Source of the DNA: Bacteroidia bacterium
GTDB taxonomy: Bacteria > Bacteroidota > Bacteroidia > Bacteroidales > BM520
Length of the DNA stretch: 13,674 bases
Direction of reading: 5' to 3'
Assembly (NCBI GenBank): GCA_009930445.1
Contig: RZYD01000038.1
Coordinates: 1 to 13,674, forward strand
Part shown: positions 1 through 8,387 of the stretch, one piece after another
Position numbering within the stretch: the first letter of the stretch is position 1
How the letters are laid out: every line of letters starts with the position of its first letter
The notes under the pieces: generated by a model
Told to the model about the DNA's origin: nothing
What the model saw: the letters and a program-made list of their open reading frames with translations, nothing else
Databases searched by the model: none
Translations under genes and position numbers: made by a program

Positions 1-73
1 TAATTAAGTTATTAACGATAGTTTGTTTATAACTACAAATATTTTGGAATTAATTATCGTTCCTGCCTTTTGA

Positions 74-97
74 CTTTTCGGAGGGGACTCAATATTT
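74..97 (+). repeat. 24-bp repeat, left copy of an exact inverted pair
   Basis: This 24-mer (begins CTTTTCGGAGGGG, ends CAATATTT) is the exact reverse complement of 13580-13603. The match stops at both ends: flanking bases on either side do not continue it. Chance identity of this length within 13.7 kb is negligible. It lies 73 bases from the left edge and directly precedes the broken T9SS reading frame. The likeliest role is the terminal inverted repeat of an insertion sequence whose body lies to the left. The family is not recognised and no transposase is visible on this side. Confidence 0.75.
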
Positions 98-538
98 GTA
101 AGTGAAAACAATTCAACCTTTACGGTAAGCGGATCAGGGGGCGATGTTACACTCGCTGCAGGAAATTCAATTGTGCTTTACCCCGGCTTTCATGCAGCCA
201 GTGGATCGAAGTTTAAAGCATACATCGGCGGCAGTTGCATCGTTAAGGAGCCGGCACTAACCTCCAATAGATATTCTGTATCTGACACGATATTGAGTCG
301 CTATCGCATCTACCCTAATCCGTCAAATACAGGTATTTTTAAACTTCAGCAACTTTCTCCCGATCAACAAGCTATACGAATTGAAATTTTTGATTTATCC
401 GGAGCTAGAATCACCCATGGGACCTATTCAAAACAGGAAATAATTACACTTAACCTTTCTAAACAACCCAGTGGAATATACCTCATCCGGATACTATTTG
501 AAGGTTTTATTGAAAACATTAAAGTGATTAAACGATAG
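98..538 (+). pseudogene. 5'-truncated T9SS-secreted protein (C-terminal remnant)
   Basis: This is the last ~147 codons of a secreted Bacteroidota protein. The frame is open from 74 (a TGA sits at 71-73) to a TAG at 536-538, with no ATG start, signal peptide or catalytic domain. It begins with a repetitive beta-type segment containing LAAGNSIVLYPGFHAASGS and then FKAYI, a motif common just before T9SS sorting domains. After a linker comes a type A sorting domain: YPNP near the middle, an IEIFDLSGARI strand, SGIYLIRI, and a basic IKVIKR end. In an intact protein this domain directs export through the type IX system and cell-surface attachment or release. The homologous frame seems to start at about 98, right after the 24-bp repeat, which suggests truncation by an insertion. 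A GTG at 173 could start a 121-residue product, but without a signal peptide it could not be secreted. The original function cannot be told from this part. Confidence 0.7.
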
Positions 539-569
539 CACTATTCAAGGGTTGACAGTAGGAATATTA

Positions 570-3203
570 TTAGCTTTTCCAGGTAAAAATTTGCTGTTCC
601 AAAACCGAGATACGATTTTGTGCATCCTCCTGTTTCTTGCGCTCCATTTCAACTACTTGAACAGGAGCATTCGCAACAAAACGCGCATTGGACAATTTTT
701 TTTCTACACTTTTCAAAAAACCACGGGTATACTCCAGTTCCTCTTGAAGTCGTTTTAATTCAGCTTCCACATCGATATGACCGGAGAGCGGAAGATAAAA
801 CTCTGTACTGCTAATAATAAACGATGAAGCGCCATCCACTTTCTCCTCCACGTACTTCAGGCTTTCAAGATTACATAGTTTAATAATCAGGGGGTCGAAA
901 GTAAACACAGGGGCATCTACATTCTTTTTTACGAAAAGCTGCAGGGTTTCTTTAAAAGGAAGATTCTTTTCCAACCGAACCGCGCGAATGGCCTGAATCA
1001 CTTCGGCAGCGATTTCGAATTGTTCCAAAAGCCGTTCATCGTATTTCACAGCGACAGGCATTTCAGCCACCATAATTGATTCCCGGGCACTTCGGGGCTC
1101 CAGCGATTGCCATATTTCTTCAGTAAGAAAAGGCATAAATGGATGGAGTACCCGCATTAAGCGATCCATAAAGAATAGGGTTGCCGTGTACGTTGTTGCA
1201 TCCACCGGAAGCTGATAGCCCGGCTTAATCATTTCGAGGTACCATGAGCAGAAGTCGTCCCATATCAATTTATACACCGCCATTAAGGCATCCGAGAGAC
1301 GATATTTTTCGTACTGTTCATCGATAAAATGTAAAGCGTGATTAAATTTCGCATCAAACCAATCCACGGCTGCGCGATTCCCTTCGGGTTGTGCCAGCGA
1401 ATGATCAATCTCCCAACCTTTTATCAATCGCAAGGCATTCCATACCTTATTACAAAAATTACGACCCTGTTCACATAAAGACTCGTCAAAAGGCAAATCA
1501 TTTCCGGCCGGGCTGGTAAGCAGCATACCCATACGAACACCATCGGCACCATATTTGGCAATAAGCATCAAAGGGTCAGGGCTATTGCCCAGTGATTTTG
1601 ACATTTTACGGCCCAGTTTATCGCGAACAATACCCGTAAGGTAAACATTATGAAAAGGAACAGCCTGGCGGTATTCCTGCCCGGCCATAATCATACGTGC
1701 CACCCAGAAAAACAGAATCTCCGGTGCCGTAACCAAGTCGTTAGTGGGGTAATAATAGGATATTTCTTTGTTATCCGGAAAGCGAATTCCATCGAAAACA
1801 GCTATGGGCCAAAGCCAGCTACTGAACCAGGTATCCAAAACATCTTCATCCTGTGTTAATTCCTCAGCGGTTAAGGTAGGACGTTGCAATAATTTACGGG
1901 CTTTCCCCAGGGCTTCAGTTGCATTTTTCGCTACCACCATTTCACCGTCGGGCGTATAATATACCGGAATACGCTGTCCCCACCATAATTGGCGTGAAAT
2001 GCACCAGTCACGTACATTTTCCATCCAGTGCCGATAAGCATTTTTAAATTTAGAAGGATAAAACCGGATAGTGTCATCCATTACCAGGTCAAGGGCAGGC
2101 TTTGCCAGTTCCTTCATCTTTAAAAACCATTGCAGTGACAATTTTGGCTCGATTACCGCATCGGTACGTTCCGAAAAACCCACTTTATTCGTATAATTCT
2201 CAACTTTCACAAGATGCCCGGCAGCCTCCAGGTCGTTAACAATTGCCCTTCGACAAGCAAATCGATCCATACCTATATATAATTCGGCCTGAGCATTGAG
2301 TGTTCCATCGGGATTAAAAATATCAATGGATTTGAGTTTATGGCGAATACCGATTTCATAGTCATTAATATCATGTGCCGGAGTGATTTTCAGGCATCCC
2401 GTACCAAATTCCATATCCACATAAGCATCCTGAATAACAGGAACTTCACGGTTTACCAACGGAACAATAACTGCTTTCCCTTTTAAATGCGAGTAACGGG
2501 GATCATCGGGGTGCACACAAACGGCAGTATCTCCCAGAATTGTTTCCGGACGGGTGGTAGCAATGGTAATATACGACTCCACATCTCCCACTACCTGATA
2601 GCGAAGATAATAAAGTTTTGATTGCACTTCGCGGTACACCACCTCTTCATCCGAAAGGGCAGTCAAGGCCTGAGGATCCCAGTTCACCATGCGCACACCG
2701 CGGTATATCAATCCTTTGTCATACAGATCAACAAAAACCTGGATTACAGATTCATACAATGCTTCATCCATAGTAAATCGTGTCCGTGACCAATCACAGG
2801 AAGCCCCAAGTTTTTTCAATTGTTCGAGAATAATACCGCCATGTTTTTCTTTCCATTCCCAGGCATGGTTTAAAAATTGTTCGCGGGTAAGCGACGACTT
2901 ACGGATGCCTTGTTCTTTAAGTTTATTAACCACCTTAGCCTCAGTGGCGATGGAGGCATGGTCAGTTCCTGGAACCCATAGGGTGTTATAGCCCTGCATT
3001 CTTTTTCTGCGCACCAACACATCCTGAATTGTATTATTCAGCATGTGGCCCATGTGCAGCACGCCGGTTACGTTCGGCGGGGGAATAACAATTGTATAAG
3101 GTTCACGGTCATCCGGAGTGGATTGAAAATAATTATTTTTCATCCAGAAGCTATACCATTTATCTTCAATGGCTGCAGGATTGTACTTAGGTGCAAGCGT
3201 CAT
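570..3203 (-). CDS. valS: Valine--tRNA ligase (ValRS)
   Basis: This cytoplasmic class I aminoacyl-tRNA synthetase charges tRNA(Val) with valine and edits mischarged threonine. The 877-residue product has every expected part. The HIGH signature appears as HMGH at residues 50-53 within PPPNVTGVLHMGH. The CP1 editing domain spans roughly 150-350, with TTRPETILGDTAV (216-228) and ITPAHD. KMSKS is at 533-537. The anticodon-binding helical domain follows, then a charged C-terminal coiled coil (about 815-877) that forms the tRNA-binding arm. The length suits a Bacteroidota ValRS (E. coli has 951 residues). The ATG at 3203 gives the family N-terminus (LAPKYNPAAIEDKWYSFW). No Shine-Dalgarno is present. 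A perfect TAnnTTTG element 32 bases upstream suggests its own promoter, although it follows the DUF58 gene by only 61 bp. Its 3' end converges on the T9SS remnant with a 31-bp gap and no clear terminator. Confidence 0.98.
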   Translation of the reverse strand: MTLAPKYNPAAIEDKWYSFWMKNNYFQSTPDDREPYTIVIPPPNVTGVLHMGHMLNNTIQDVLVRRKRMQGYNTLWVPGTDHASIATEAKVVNKLKEQGIRKSSLTREQFLNHAWEWKEKHGGIILEQLKKLGASCDWSRTRFTMDEALYESVIQVFVDLYDKGLIYRGVRMVNWDPQALTALSDEEVVYREVQSKLYYLRYQVVGDVESYITIATTRPETILGDTAVCVHPDDPRYSHLKGKAVIVPLVNREVPVIQDAYVDMEFGTGCLKITPAHDINDYEIGIRHKLKSIDIFNPDGTLNAQAELYIGMDRFACRRAIVNDLEAAGHLVKVENYTNKVGFSERTDAVIEPKLSLQWFLKMKELAKPALDLVMDDTIRFYPSKFKNAYRHWMENVRDWCISRQLWWGQRIPVYYTPDGEMVVAKNATEALGKARKLLQRPTLTAEELTQDEDVLDTWFSSWLWPIAVFDGIRFPDNKEISYYYPTNDLVTAPEILFFWVARMIMAGQEYRQAVPFHNVYLTGIVRDKLGRKMSKSLGNSPDPLMLIAKYGADGVRMGMLLTSPAGNDLPFDESLCEQGRNFCNKVWNALRLIKGWEIDHSLAQPEGNRAAVDWFDAKFNHALHFIDEQYEKYRLSDALMAVYKLIWDDFCSWYLEMIKPGYQLPVDATTYTATLFFMDRLMRVLHPFMPFLTEEIWQSLEPRSARESIMVAEMPVAVKYDERLLEQFEIAAEVIQAIRAVRLEKNLPFKETLQLFVKKNVDAPVFTFDPLIIKLCNLESLKYVEEKVDGASSFIISSTEFYLPLSGHIDVEAELKRLQEELEYTRGFLKSVEKKLSNARFVANAPVQVVEMERKKQEDAQNRISVLEQQIFTWKS

Positions 3204-3234
3204 TATCTGTCTTTTTGAAATGATTCAAGGGGAG

Positions 3235-3242
3235 CAAAAGTA
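3235..3242 (-). promoter_or_regulatory. Bacteroidota -7 element for valS
   Basis: The minus strand reads TACTTTTG, a perfect match to the Bacteroidota primary-sigma -7 consensus TAnnTTTG. It lies between the DUF58 stop and the valS ATG and predicts transcription starting near 3229, with a leader of about 26 nt. No good TTTG -33 box is seen at the right distance, so the call rests on the -7 element alone. Confidence 0.5.
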
Positions 3243-3264
3243 AGGAAAAAAATAAAGAGATGAA

Positions 3265-4194
3265 CTAATTCATTTTTTGTCGTTTAATAAGAAAAGGCAA
3301 CAGAATCTGATCGAAACCGCGATTGATGTCGGCTTCAACAAAATCGATATGATATCCGGCACAGCGTAACTTCAATGCTTTAGTGAAACCAGTTACTCCT
3401 TTTACGTATTCATCTCTTACCAATCGGGGATTAATTTTTAACTCTTCATGAGATTCAAGATCAATAAAACGATACGGGCGGTTTTCAAATTCAAAATCTG
3501 CTTCCAGTTTTTTATCCATTACATGGAAAAGAATCACCTCGTGCTTATTATGTTTCAGATGCTGAAGGGCCGAAAACAGTGCTTCATCGGATTCGGAACT
3601 ATCAAACATATCACTGAAGAGAACGACCAGTGAGCGTTTATGGGTATTCTCAGCGATCAGATGGAGTGACCGGGCGGCATGCGTGGCCGAACGGGTTGCA
3701 GGATAAATACCGGAGAGATAATTTTCGAGGAGCGTAAGCAGGTATTCATGGTGTGCTTCGCTGGAGCGTGCGGGAGTGAGCAAGCCAACCTCGTCAGCAA
3801 AAACAGATAATCCTACGGCATCACGCTGTTTTTTGAGCAAATACATTAAGCAGGCTATGGCATAAACACTGAAAGTAATTTTGTTAGGGTTTTCCAGTGA
3901 AATATTCTCCTTTAGGGGAAAATACATGGAAGCACTGTTATCGAGTACGAAACGACAGCGTAGGTTTGTTTCCTCCTCAAACCGTTTAACAAATAACTTA
4001 TCGGTTCGGGCGTACAATTTCCAATCGATATGTTTTGTTGATTCACCAGTATTGTACTGGCGGTGTTCGGCAAATTCAACCGAAAAACCATGAAACGGGC
4101 TTTTATGCAAGCCAGTAATAAAACCCTCCACAACCTGACGGGCAATAAACCCAAGTGGATTATATTTTTGAAATCTGCTTTGATCTATAGGCAC
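3265..4194 (-). CDS. DUF58 / von Willebrand A-like domain protein
   Basis: This 309-residue protein belongs to the DUF58 family, whose members usually work with MoxR-type AAA ATPases; their biochemical role is poorly defined. The N-terminal half carries the DUF58 core: FAEHRQYNTGESTKHIDWKL followed by YARTDKLFVKRFEEET (about residues 41-76). A VWA-like fold follows, with DNSAS at 85-89 matching the DxSxS metal-ion-dependent adhesion site, and LVVLFSDMFDSS later as a second strand with acidic residues. No signal peptide or membrane segment is evident, so it is probably cytoplasmic. The start is a GTG at 4194: an in-frame TGA lies 9 bases upstream and no in-frame ATG precedes the conserved region. 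The gene follows trxA by 61 bp on the same strand and may be co-transcribed with it. The usual moxR neighbour is absent from this window. Confidence 0.88.
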   Translation of the reverse strand: MPIDQSRFQKYNPLGFIARQVVEGFITGLHKSPFHGFSVEFAEHRQYNTGESTKHIDWKLYARTDKLFVKRFEEETNLRCRFVLDNSASMYFPLKENISLENPNKITFSVYAIACLMYLLKKQRDAVGLSVFADEVGLLTPARSSEAHHEYLLTLLENYLSGIYPATRSATHAARSLHLIAENTHKRSLVVLFSDMFDSSESDEALFSALQHLKHNKHEVILFHVMDKKLEADFEFENRPYRFIDLESHEELKINPRLVRDEYVKGVTGFTKALKLRCAGYHIDFVEADINRGFDQILLPFLIKRQKMN

Positions 4195-4255
4195 AATGCA
4201 TCAACATTTTGAGACACGCACCGTATGGATTCGTCGTGTCCGGTCGAAAAAACGA

Positions 4256-4573
4256 TTAGAGTAATTTTTCAAGCTTGGCTACGAGTGCATTTTTAGGAAC
4301 GGCACCTACTTGTTTATCCACAATTTCACCATTTTTAATAAATAACACGGTAGGAATATTTCTCACGCCAAACTGGCCGGTAACCCCCGGGTTATTATCA
4401 ACATCCACTTTCCCAATCACTGCTTTCCCGGCAAATTCTTCTGCCATCTCTTCAATACTGGGTGCAATCATGCGACAAGGGCCGCACCAGGTAGCCCAAA
4501 AATCAATAACTACCGGTTTATCCGATTTTAAAACAACTTCTTCGAATGTTGCATCTGTAATTTCAAGTGCCAT
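4256..4573 (-). CDS. trxA: Thioredoxin
   Basis: This small cytoplasmic disulfide reductase is kept reduced by thioredoxin reductase and passes electrons to ribonucleotide reductase, peroxiredoxins and other targets. The 105-residue product is full length for bacterial TrxA. It shows the redox site WCGPC (W29, C30, C33) in FWATWCGPCRM, the buried Asp in VVIDFW, the cis-proline loop RNIPT (P74) and the C-terminal GAVPK turn and helix. There is no signal peptide or lipobox, so it is not one of the periplasmic thioredoxin-like proteins common in Bacteroidota. The ATG at 4573 gives the standard N-terminus. A strong -7 element lies 30 bp upstream, so it is probably transcribed from its own promoter in the dnaE-trxA gap as well as by readthrough from dnaE. 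Confidence 0.97.
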   Translation of the reverse strand: MALEITDATFEEVVLKSDKPVVIDFWATWCGPCRMIAPSIEEMAEEFAGKAVIGKVDVDNNPGVTGQFGVRNIPTVLFIKNGEIVDKQVGAVPKNALVAKLEKLL

Positions 4574-4602
4574 ATACGCTTTCTTTAAGGATTAATTTTT
4601 CG

Positions 4603-4631
4603 CAAATGTAATGCTTTTAAGCAGATACAAA
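4603..4631 (-). promoter_or_regulatory. Bacteroidota-type promoter for trxA
   Basis: On the minus strand a TTTG (4631-4628) is followed 17 bases later by TACATTTG (4610-4603), a perfect TAnnTTTG -7 element. The spacer is slightly shorter than the usual 19-21. Transcription should start near 4596, leaving a leader of about 24 nt. The spacer contains a short palindrome, TGCTTAAAAGCA (4612-4623). Confidence 0.6.
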
Positions 4632-4651
4632 TGCCATTAACTATTGTTTAT

Positions 4652-7600
4652 TTAATTGATTTTATACTTCAATTGTTTATTTCTAAAAAAGTCGATCAGC
4701 GCTCCGGGGTCAACTTTATGTGAAACCATGGAAAAGGAGACACATTCATTTTCTTCACTTAGCACTTTAATTTTAAGCGATGTTTTACCTCTTGAATCTT
4801 TTAAAAGTGCATCGAAATCGCTGATGAACGTACCCGTAATATTTTCGAGCGGAATAAGAGCGGTAACAGATCGGGCTCTTTTTTCCAGCAAATCAGCCAA
4901 CAAACTTATTTCATCAATTTTAACCTCATTTTCTTCGCGGAAATTTTTTATCACTTTTCCTTCTATTAAAACGGCCTGACCAGGAATTAGATAAGGTTTC
5001 AACTGAAGATATTCGCTGGAGAACAGTATAAAACGATGTGCATCATTTTTATCTTCCAGTGTAAAAATCCCGTAGGGTGCACCTTTTTTTGTCATCTTCT
5101 CCGCCACCTCAGTAATTAGCCCGGCAAAAACGAGTTTATTTGCATTCGGCAAATTAACAGGGTCGTTGTTAATTTGTTCAATGGTCACATTCGCAAAGCT
5201 GTTAATTTCCACATCAAATGAATCGAGCGGATGGCCGGAGATATAAAAACCCGTCACTTCTTTTTCTTTTTTAAGTTTTTCTATCATCGACCAGTCGGAT
5301 ACCACAGGCATCTCCAATTGTGCGATACGGGCTTCAGATTCTTCGCCGAAGAGAGAAACCTGAGCAGAATTTTTATGATTTTGATAATCGGCTCCGTAGC
5401 GAAGGACTTTTTCAATAAAAGTAGTATCGGTTTCCGAGTCACGGTAAAAAAACTGAGCGCGGTGCGTATCCGGGAAAGAGTCAAAAGCCCCCCCCATAGC
5501 GAGTGATTCAAAGGTTTTCCGGTTCACCGACCGCAAATCGACCCGCCGTACCATGTCGAAGATATCCACGAAGGGTCCATTCTCGTCGCGTTGATTAATA
5601 ATCGATTGTACGGCGGCCTCCCCCACCCCTTTGATAGCGGCCAATCCAAAACGAATTGCTCCGTTATGATTCACGGTAAAATTCAGATAACTTTCATTCA
5701 CATCCGGGCCAAGCACCGGAATTCCAGCTCGTTTTGATTCGTCGATAAAGAAGGTAATTTTTTTAATATCCGAGATATTATGGGTCAGTACCGAAGCCAT
5801 ATACTCGGCCGGGAAATGCGCCTTCAGGTATGCCGTACGATAGGCAACGACAGAATACGCAGCAGAATGCGAACGGTTAAATCCATATTTGGCAAACTCA
5901 GTCATTATATCAAATACCTCATTGGCCTTTTTGGCATCGATATTCCGTTCGGCAGCACCAACCACAAATTCGCTGCGCTTCTGCATCATCTCATTCATAT
6001 CTTTCTTACCCATGGCTCTGCGGAGCAAATCGGCTTTAGCAAGAGAAAAGTTTGCAAGAATTTGGGCAGTTTGCATAATTTGCTCCTGATAGACCATAAT
6101 CCCATAGGTCGGTTTGAGAATTTCTTCCAGATCCGGATGGGGATACTCCACCGCAGTCCGGCCGTGCTTTCGATCGATAAAAAGCGGAATAAACTCCATG
6201 GGTCCGGGACGAAACAAAGCGTTCATGGCAATCAGGTCCTCAATACCTGTGGGCTGCAATTCTTTCAGATAACGTTGCATGCCGGCCGACTCAAACTGAA
6301 AGGTTCCAATCGTATCGCCGCGCTGGTAGAGCTGAAAGGTTTTTTCGTCGTCAAGGGGAATGGTTTCAATATCAATCTTGACGCCCTTGCTCATTTCGAT
6401 ATTCAGCAACGCATCTTTGATGATCGACAAAGTTTTTAACCCCAAAAAATCCATTTTCAGCATCCCCACCGATTCGATCAATTTGCCTTCGTACTGTGTT
6501 ACCAGCAGTTGGGAGTCTTTAGCGAGAGCAAGTGGAATATGTTCTATTAAATTTTCGGGTCCGATAATAACACCACAGGCATGAACGCCGGTCTGACGCA
6601 CTGATCCTTCCAGTGTTTCAGCAATCCGGATCAGGGTTTTAATTTTTTCATCGCCGTTCTCTTTCAGCTCTTTCAATTCATGAACCTCTTTCAGTGCCAT
6701 ATCAAGGGTAACGTTTGCTCCTTCGGGGATCAGTTTGGCGATACGATCGGTTTCCGGGAGGGGTACTTTCAGCACACGCCCCACATCACGGATGGCTGAT
6801 TTTGCCGCCATACTACCGAAGGTAACAATTTGAGCCACTTTATCTTCACCATATTTTTTAATCACATAATCAAGAACCTTGCCCCGTCCTTCGTCATCAA
6901 AATCCGTGTCAATATCAGGCATAGAAATACGTTCAGGATTCAGGAAACGTTCAAAAAGGAGGTTATAGCGAATGGGGTCGATGGAAGTTATTCCAATACA
7001 ATAGGCTACGGCTGAACCGGCTGCGGACCCGCGGCCCGGTCCGACAATCACGCTCATCTGGCGAGCTGCGTTTATAAAATCCTGTGTAATAAGAAAATAG
7101 CCTGAAAACCCCATATCCTTAATAATTTTCAGCTCATTATCGAGCCGTTCGGACAACTCGGGTGTAATTTTCGTATATAAGGATTCAGCCCCCTTATAGG
7201 TTAAAAACCGCAAGTACTCATTCTCATCGGTATACGGATCAGGGATGGGAAACCGGGGCATCAGGACGCGGCGTTTCAGGCTGTATACCTCAACCTTATC
7301 GACAATTTCCTGTGTATTGGTAAGTGCTTCCGGATAGTCACGGAAAAGCACCTCCATTTCTTCTTTTGATTTTAAGTACTCATTACCCGTATATCGCATT
7401 CGGTTGGGATCGTCATAATCTTTCCCGGTATTAAGACAAACAAGAATATCGTGTGCCTCAGCATCTTCCTTAGTAACGAAATGGACATCATTGGTAGCAA
7501 TTATTTTCACCTGATGCTTATGTGCCAAATAAACAATTTCCCCGTTCACTACCTGCTGATCGGGAATACCATGATCCATAATTTCGAGGTAAAAATCGTC

Positions 7601-8104
7601 TCCAAATTCCTGTTTGTACCAAAGGATGGCCTCTTCTGCCTGTTCCATCTGGTCATTACGCAAATAAAAAGCAACTTCTCCTGCAAGGCAGGCAGAACTA
7701 ACGATCAAACCCTCTTTGTAGGTTTTAAGAACTTCTTTATCAATCCTGGGGTTATAGTAAAAACCATCGTGAAATCCGATCGTCACCAGCTTGCAAAGGT
7801 TATGATAGCCCAATTTATTTTTTGCAAGAAGAACAAGATGAAAACCTCTGGCGCGGTCACCCTGACCTGATTTATCAAACCGGCTGCCTTCGGCCAGGTA
7901 AGTTTCGCAGCCAAGAATCGGTTTAATATTACATTTGTTGGCCTCGTTTAAAAATTTTAACACACCATACATGTTTCCATGATCGGTGATGGCCAGTGCC
8001 TTCATACCCAGCTCACCGGCACGCTCCATCAATTTTGGAATTGCTGCAGCACCATCTAAGATTGAGTATTGAGTATGTACGTGTAAATGCGTAAAATCTG
8101 ACAT
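4652..8104 (-). CDS. dnaE: DNA polymerase III subunit alpha
   Basis: This is the catalytic subunit of the replicative polymerase. The 1150 residues match the DnaE1 type (E. coli 1160). The N-terminal PHP domain (about 1-270) keeps HLHVH (6-10), DH at 41-42, E67 and NDVH (205-208). The polymerase palm has GPGRGSAAGS (355-364), the catalytic pair D397/D399 in PDIDTDF, and the third aspartate D552 in KMDFLGLKTL. Next come the fingers (YGFNRSHSAAYS, 740-751) and a helix-hairpin-helix (IRFGLAAIKGVGEAAV, 817-832). QVSLF (915-919) fits the sliding-clamp-binding motif, followed by an OB fold (about 991-1070) and a short C-terminal tail domain. The ATG at 8104 gives the canonical MSDFTHLHVHT start. 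The gene is divergent from rpsP and lies upstream of trxA on the same strand. Confidence 0.98.
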   Translation of the reverse strand: MSDFTHLHVHTQYSILDGAAAIPKLMERAGELGMKALAITDHGNMYGVLKFLNEANKCNIKPILGCETYLAEGSRFDKSGQGDRARGFHLVLLAKNKLGYHNLCKLVTIGFHDGFYYNPRIDKEVLKTYKEGLIVSSACLAGEVAFYLRNDQMEQAEEAILWYKQEFGDDFYLEIMDHGIPDQQVVNGEIVYLAHKHQVKIIATNDVHFVTKEDAEAHDILVCLNTGKDYDDPNRMRYTGNEYLKSKEEMEVLFRDYPEALTNTQEIVDKVEVYSLKRRVLMPRFPIPDPYTDENEYLRFLTYKGAESLYTKITPELSERLDNELKIIKDMGFSGYFLITQDFINAARQMSVIVGPGRGSAAGSAVAYCIGITSIDPIRYNLLFERFLNPERISMPDIDTDFDDEGRGKVLDYVIKKYGEDKVAQIVTFGSMAAKSAIRDVGRVLKVPLPETDRIAKLIPEGANVTLDMALKEVHELKELKENGDEKIKTLIRIAETLEGSVRQTGVHACGVIIGPENLIEHIPLALAKDSQLLVTQYEGKLIESVGMLKMDFLGLKTLSIIKDALLNIEMSKGVKIDIETIPLDDEKTFQLYQRGDTIGTFQFESAGMQRYLKELQPTGIEDLIAMNALFRPGPMEFIPLFIDRKHGRTAVEYPHPDLEEILKPTYGIMVYQEQIMQTAQILANFSLAKADLLRRAMGKKDMNEMMQKRSEFVVGAAERNIDAKKANEVFDIMTEFAKYGFNRSHSAAYSVVAYRTAYLKAHFPAEYMASVLTHNISDIKKITFFIDESKRAGIPVLGPDVNESYLNFTVNHNGAIRFGLAAIKGVGEAAVQSIINQRDENGPFVDIFDMVRRVDLRSVNRKTFESLAMGGAFDSFPDTHRAQFFYRDSETDTTFIEKVLRYGADYQNHKNSAQVSLFGEESEARIAQLEMPVVSDWSMIEKLKKEKEVTGFYISGHPLDSFDVEINSFANVTIEQINNDPVNLPNANKLVFAGLITEVAEKMTKKGAPYGIFTLEDKNDAHRFILFSSEYLQLKPYLIPGQAVLIEGKVIKNFREENEVKIDEISLLADLLEKRARSVTALIPLENITGTFISDFDALLKDSRGKTSLKIKVLSEENECVSFSMVSHKVDPGALIDFFRNKQLKYKIN

Positions 8105-8128
8105 AAAACAGGTGGAATTATTGTGTGG

Positions 8129-8136
8129 TAAAGATA
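8129..8136 (-). promoter_or_regulatory. Candidate -7 element for dnaE
   Basis: The minus strand reads TATCTTTA, matching 5 of the 6 fixed bases of TAnnTTTG. It lies 24 bases upstream of the dnaE ATG and would give a leader of about 18 nt. A TTTG occurs upstream, but only about 12 bases away, which is too close for a proper -33 box. This is a moderate candidate only. Confidence 0.4.
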
Positions 8137-8263
8137 CCCCAAAACGGGCAAACGAATAAATTTTGTTAATAAAAATGTAGCGTAAAACCGAAGGAAATTC
8201 ATTATCAGTAGCTTAATGGATCGTAACCCAAAAGCAGAAAACGTAAAACTAAATACGGATAAA

Positions 8264-8295
8264 TTTGTTTTTTTCGATGGATTATTGCAATTTTG
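8264..8295 (+). promoter_or_regulatory. Promoter for rpsP
   Basis: TTTG at 8264-8267 and CAATTTTG at 8288-8295 are 20 bases apart, the spacing of the Bacteroidota -33/-7 promoter (TTTG-N19-21-TAnnTTTG). The -7 box has one mismatch (C for T at its first base). Transcription would start near 8302, giving a leader of about 86 nt before the rpsP ATG. This placement also argues that the open frame extending upstream from rpsP to 8265 is untranslated. Confidence 0.65.
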
Positions 8296-8387
8296 CACCC
8301 CGAAAAATATATCCCGATAAAAAATCTGTTATACAGAGTTTTAGAGAAAAAAACGGAATTTTAGTAATCATTATTAAAAAACAAATT

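Noticed and set aside
545..555. Small palindrome TCAAGGGTTGA between the convergent valS and T9SS remnant ends.
   Set aside because: A 4-bp stem with a 3-base loop and no T-tract; not a credible terminator.
4213..4240. A 6-bp stem (GACACG/CGTGTC) with a 16-base loop between trxA and the DUF58 gene.
   Set aside because: The loop is long and no T-tract follows on either strand; too weak for a terminator or riboswitch.
5780..6439. A 219-codon open frame on the plus strand opposite dnaE.
   Set aside because: It lies wholly within dnaE, which is conserved throughout; the composition is shadow-like and no domain is recognisable.
8181..8249. Two direct copies of CGTAAAAC in the dnaE-rpsP intergenic region.
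   Set aside because: Only 8 bp and 61 bp apart in AT-rich DNA; easily chance, with no third copy.
8265..8387. An upstream extension of the rpsP frame giving a longer S16.
   Set aside because: The extra residues have no S16 similarity and overlap the predicted promoter; MPAKIRLQ is the family start.
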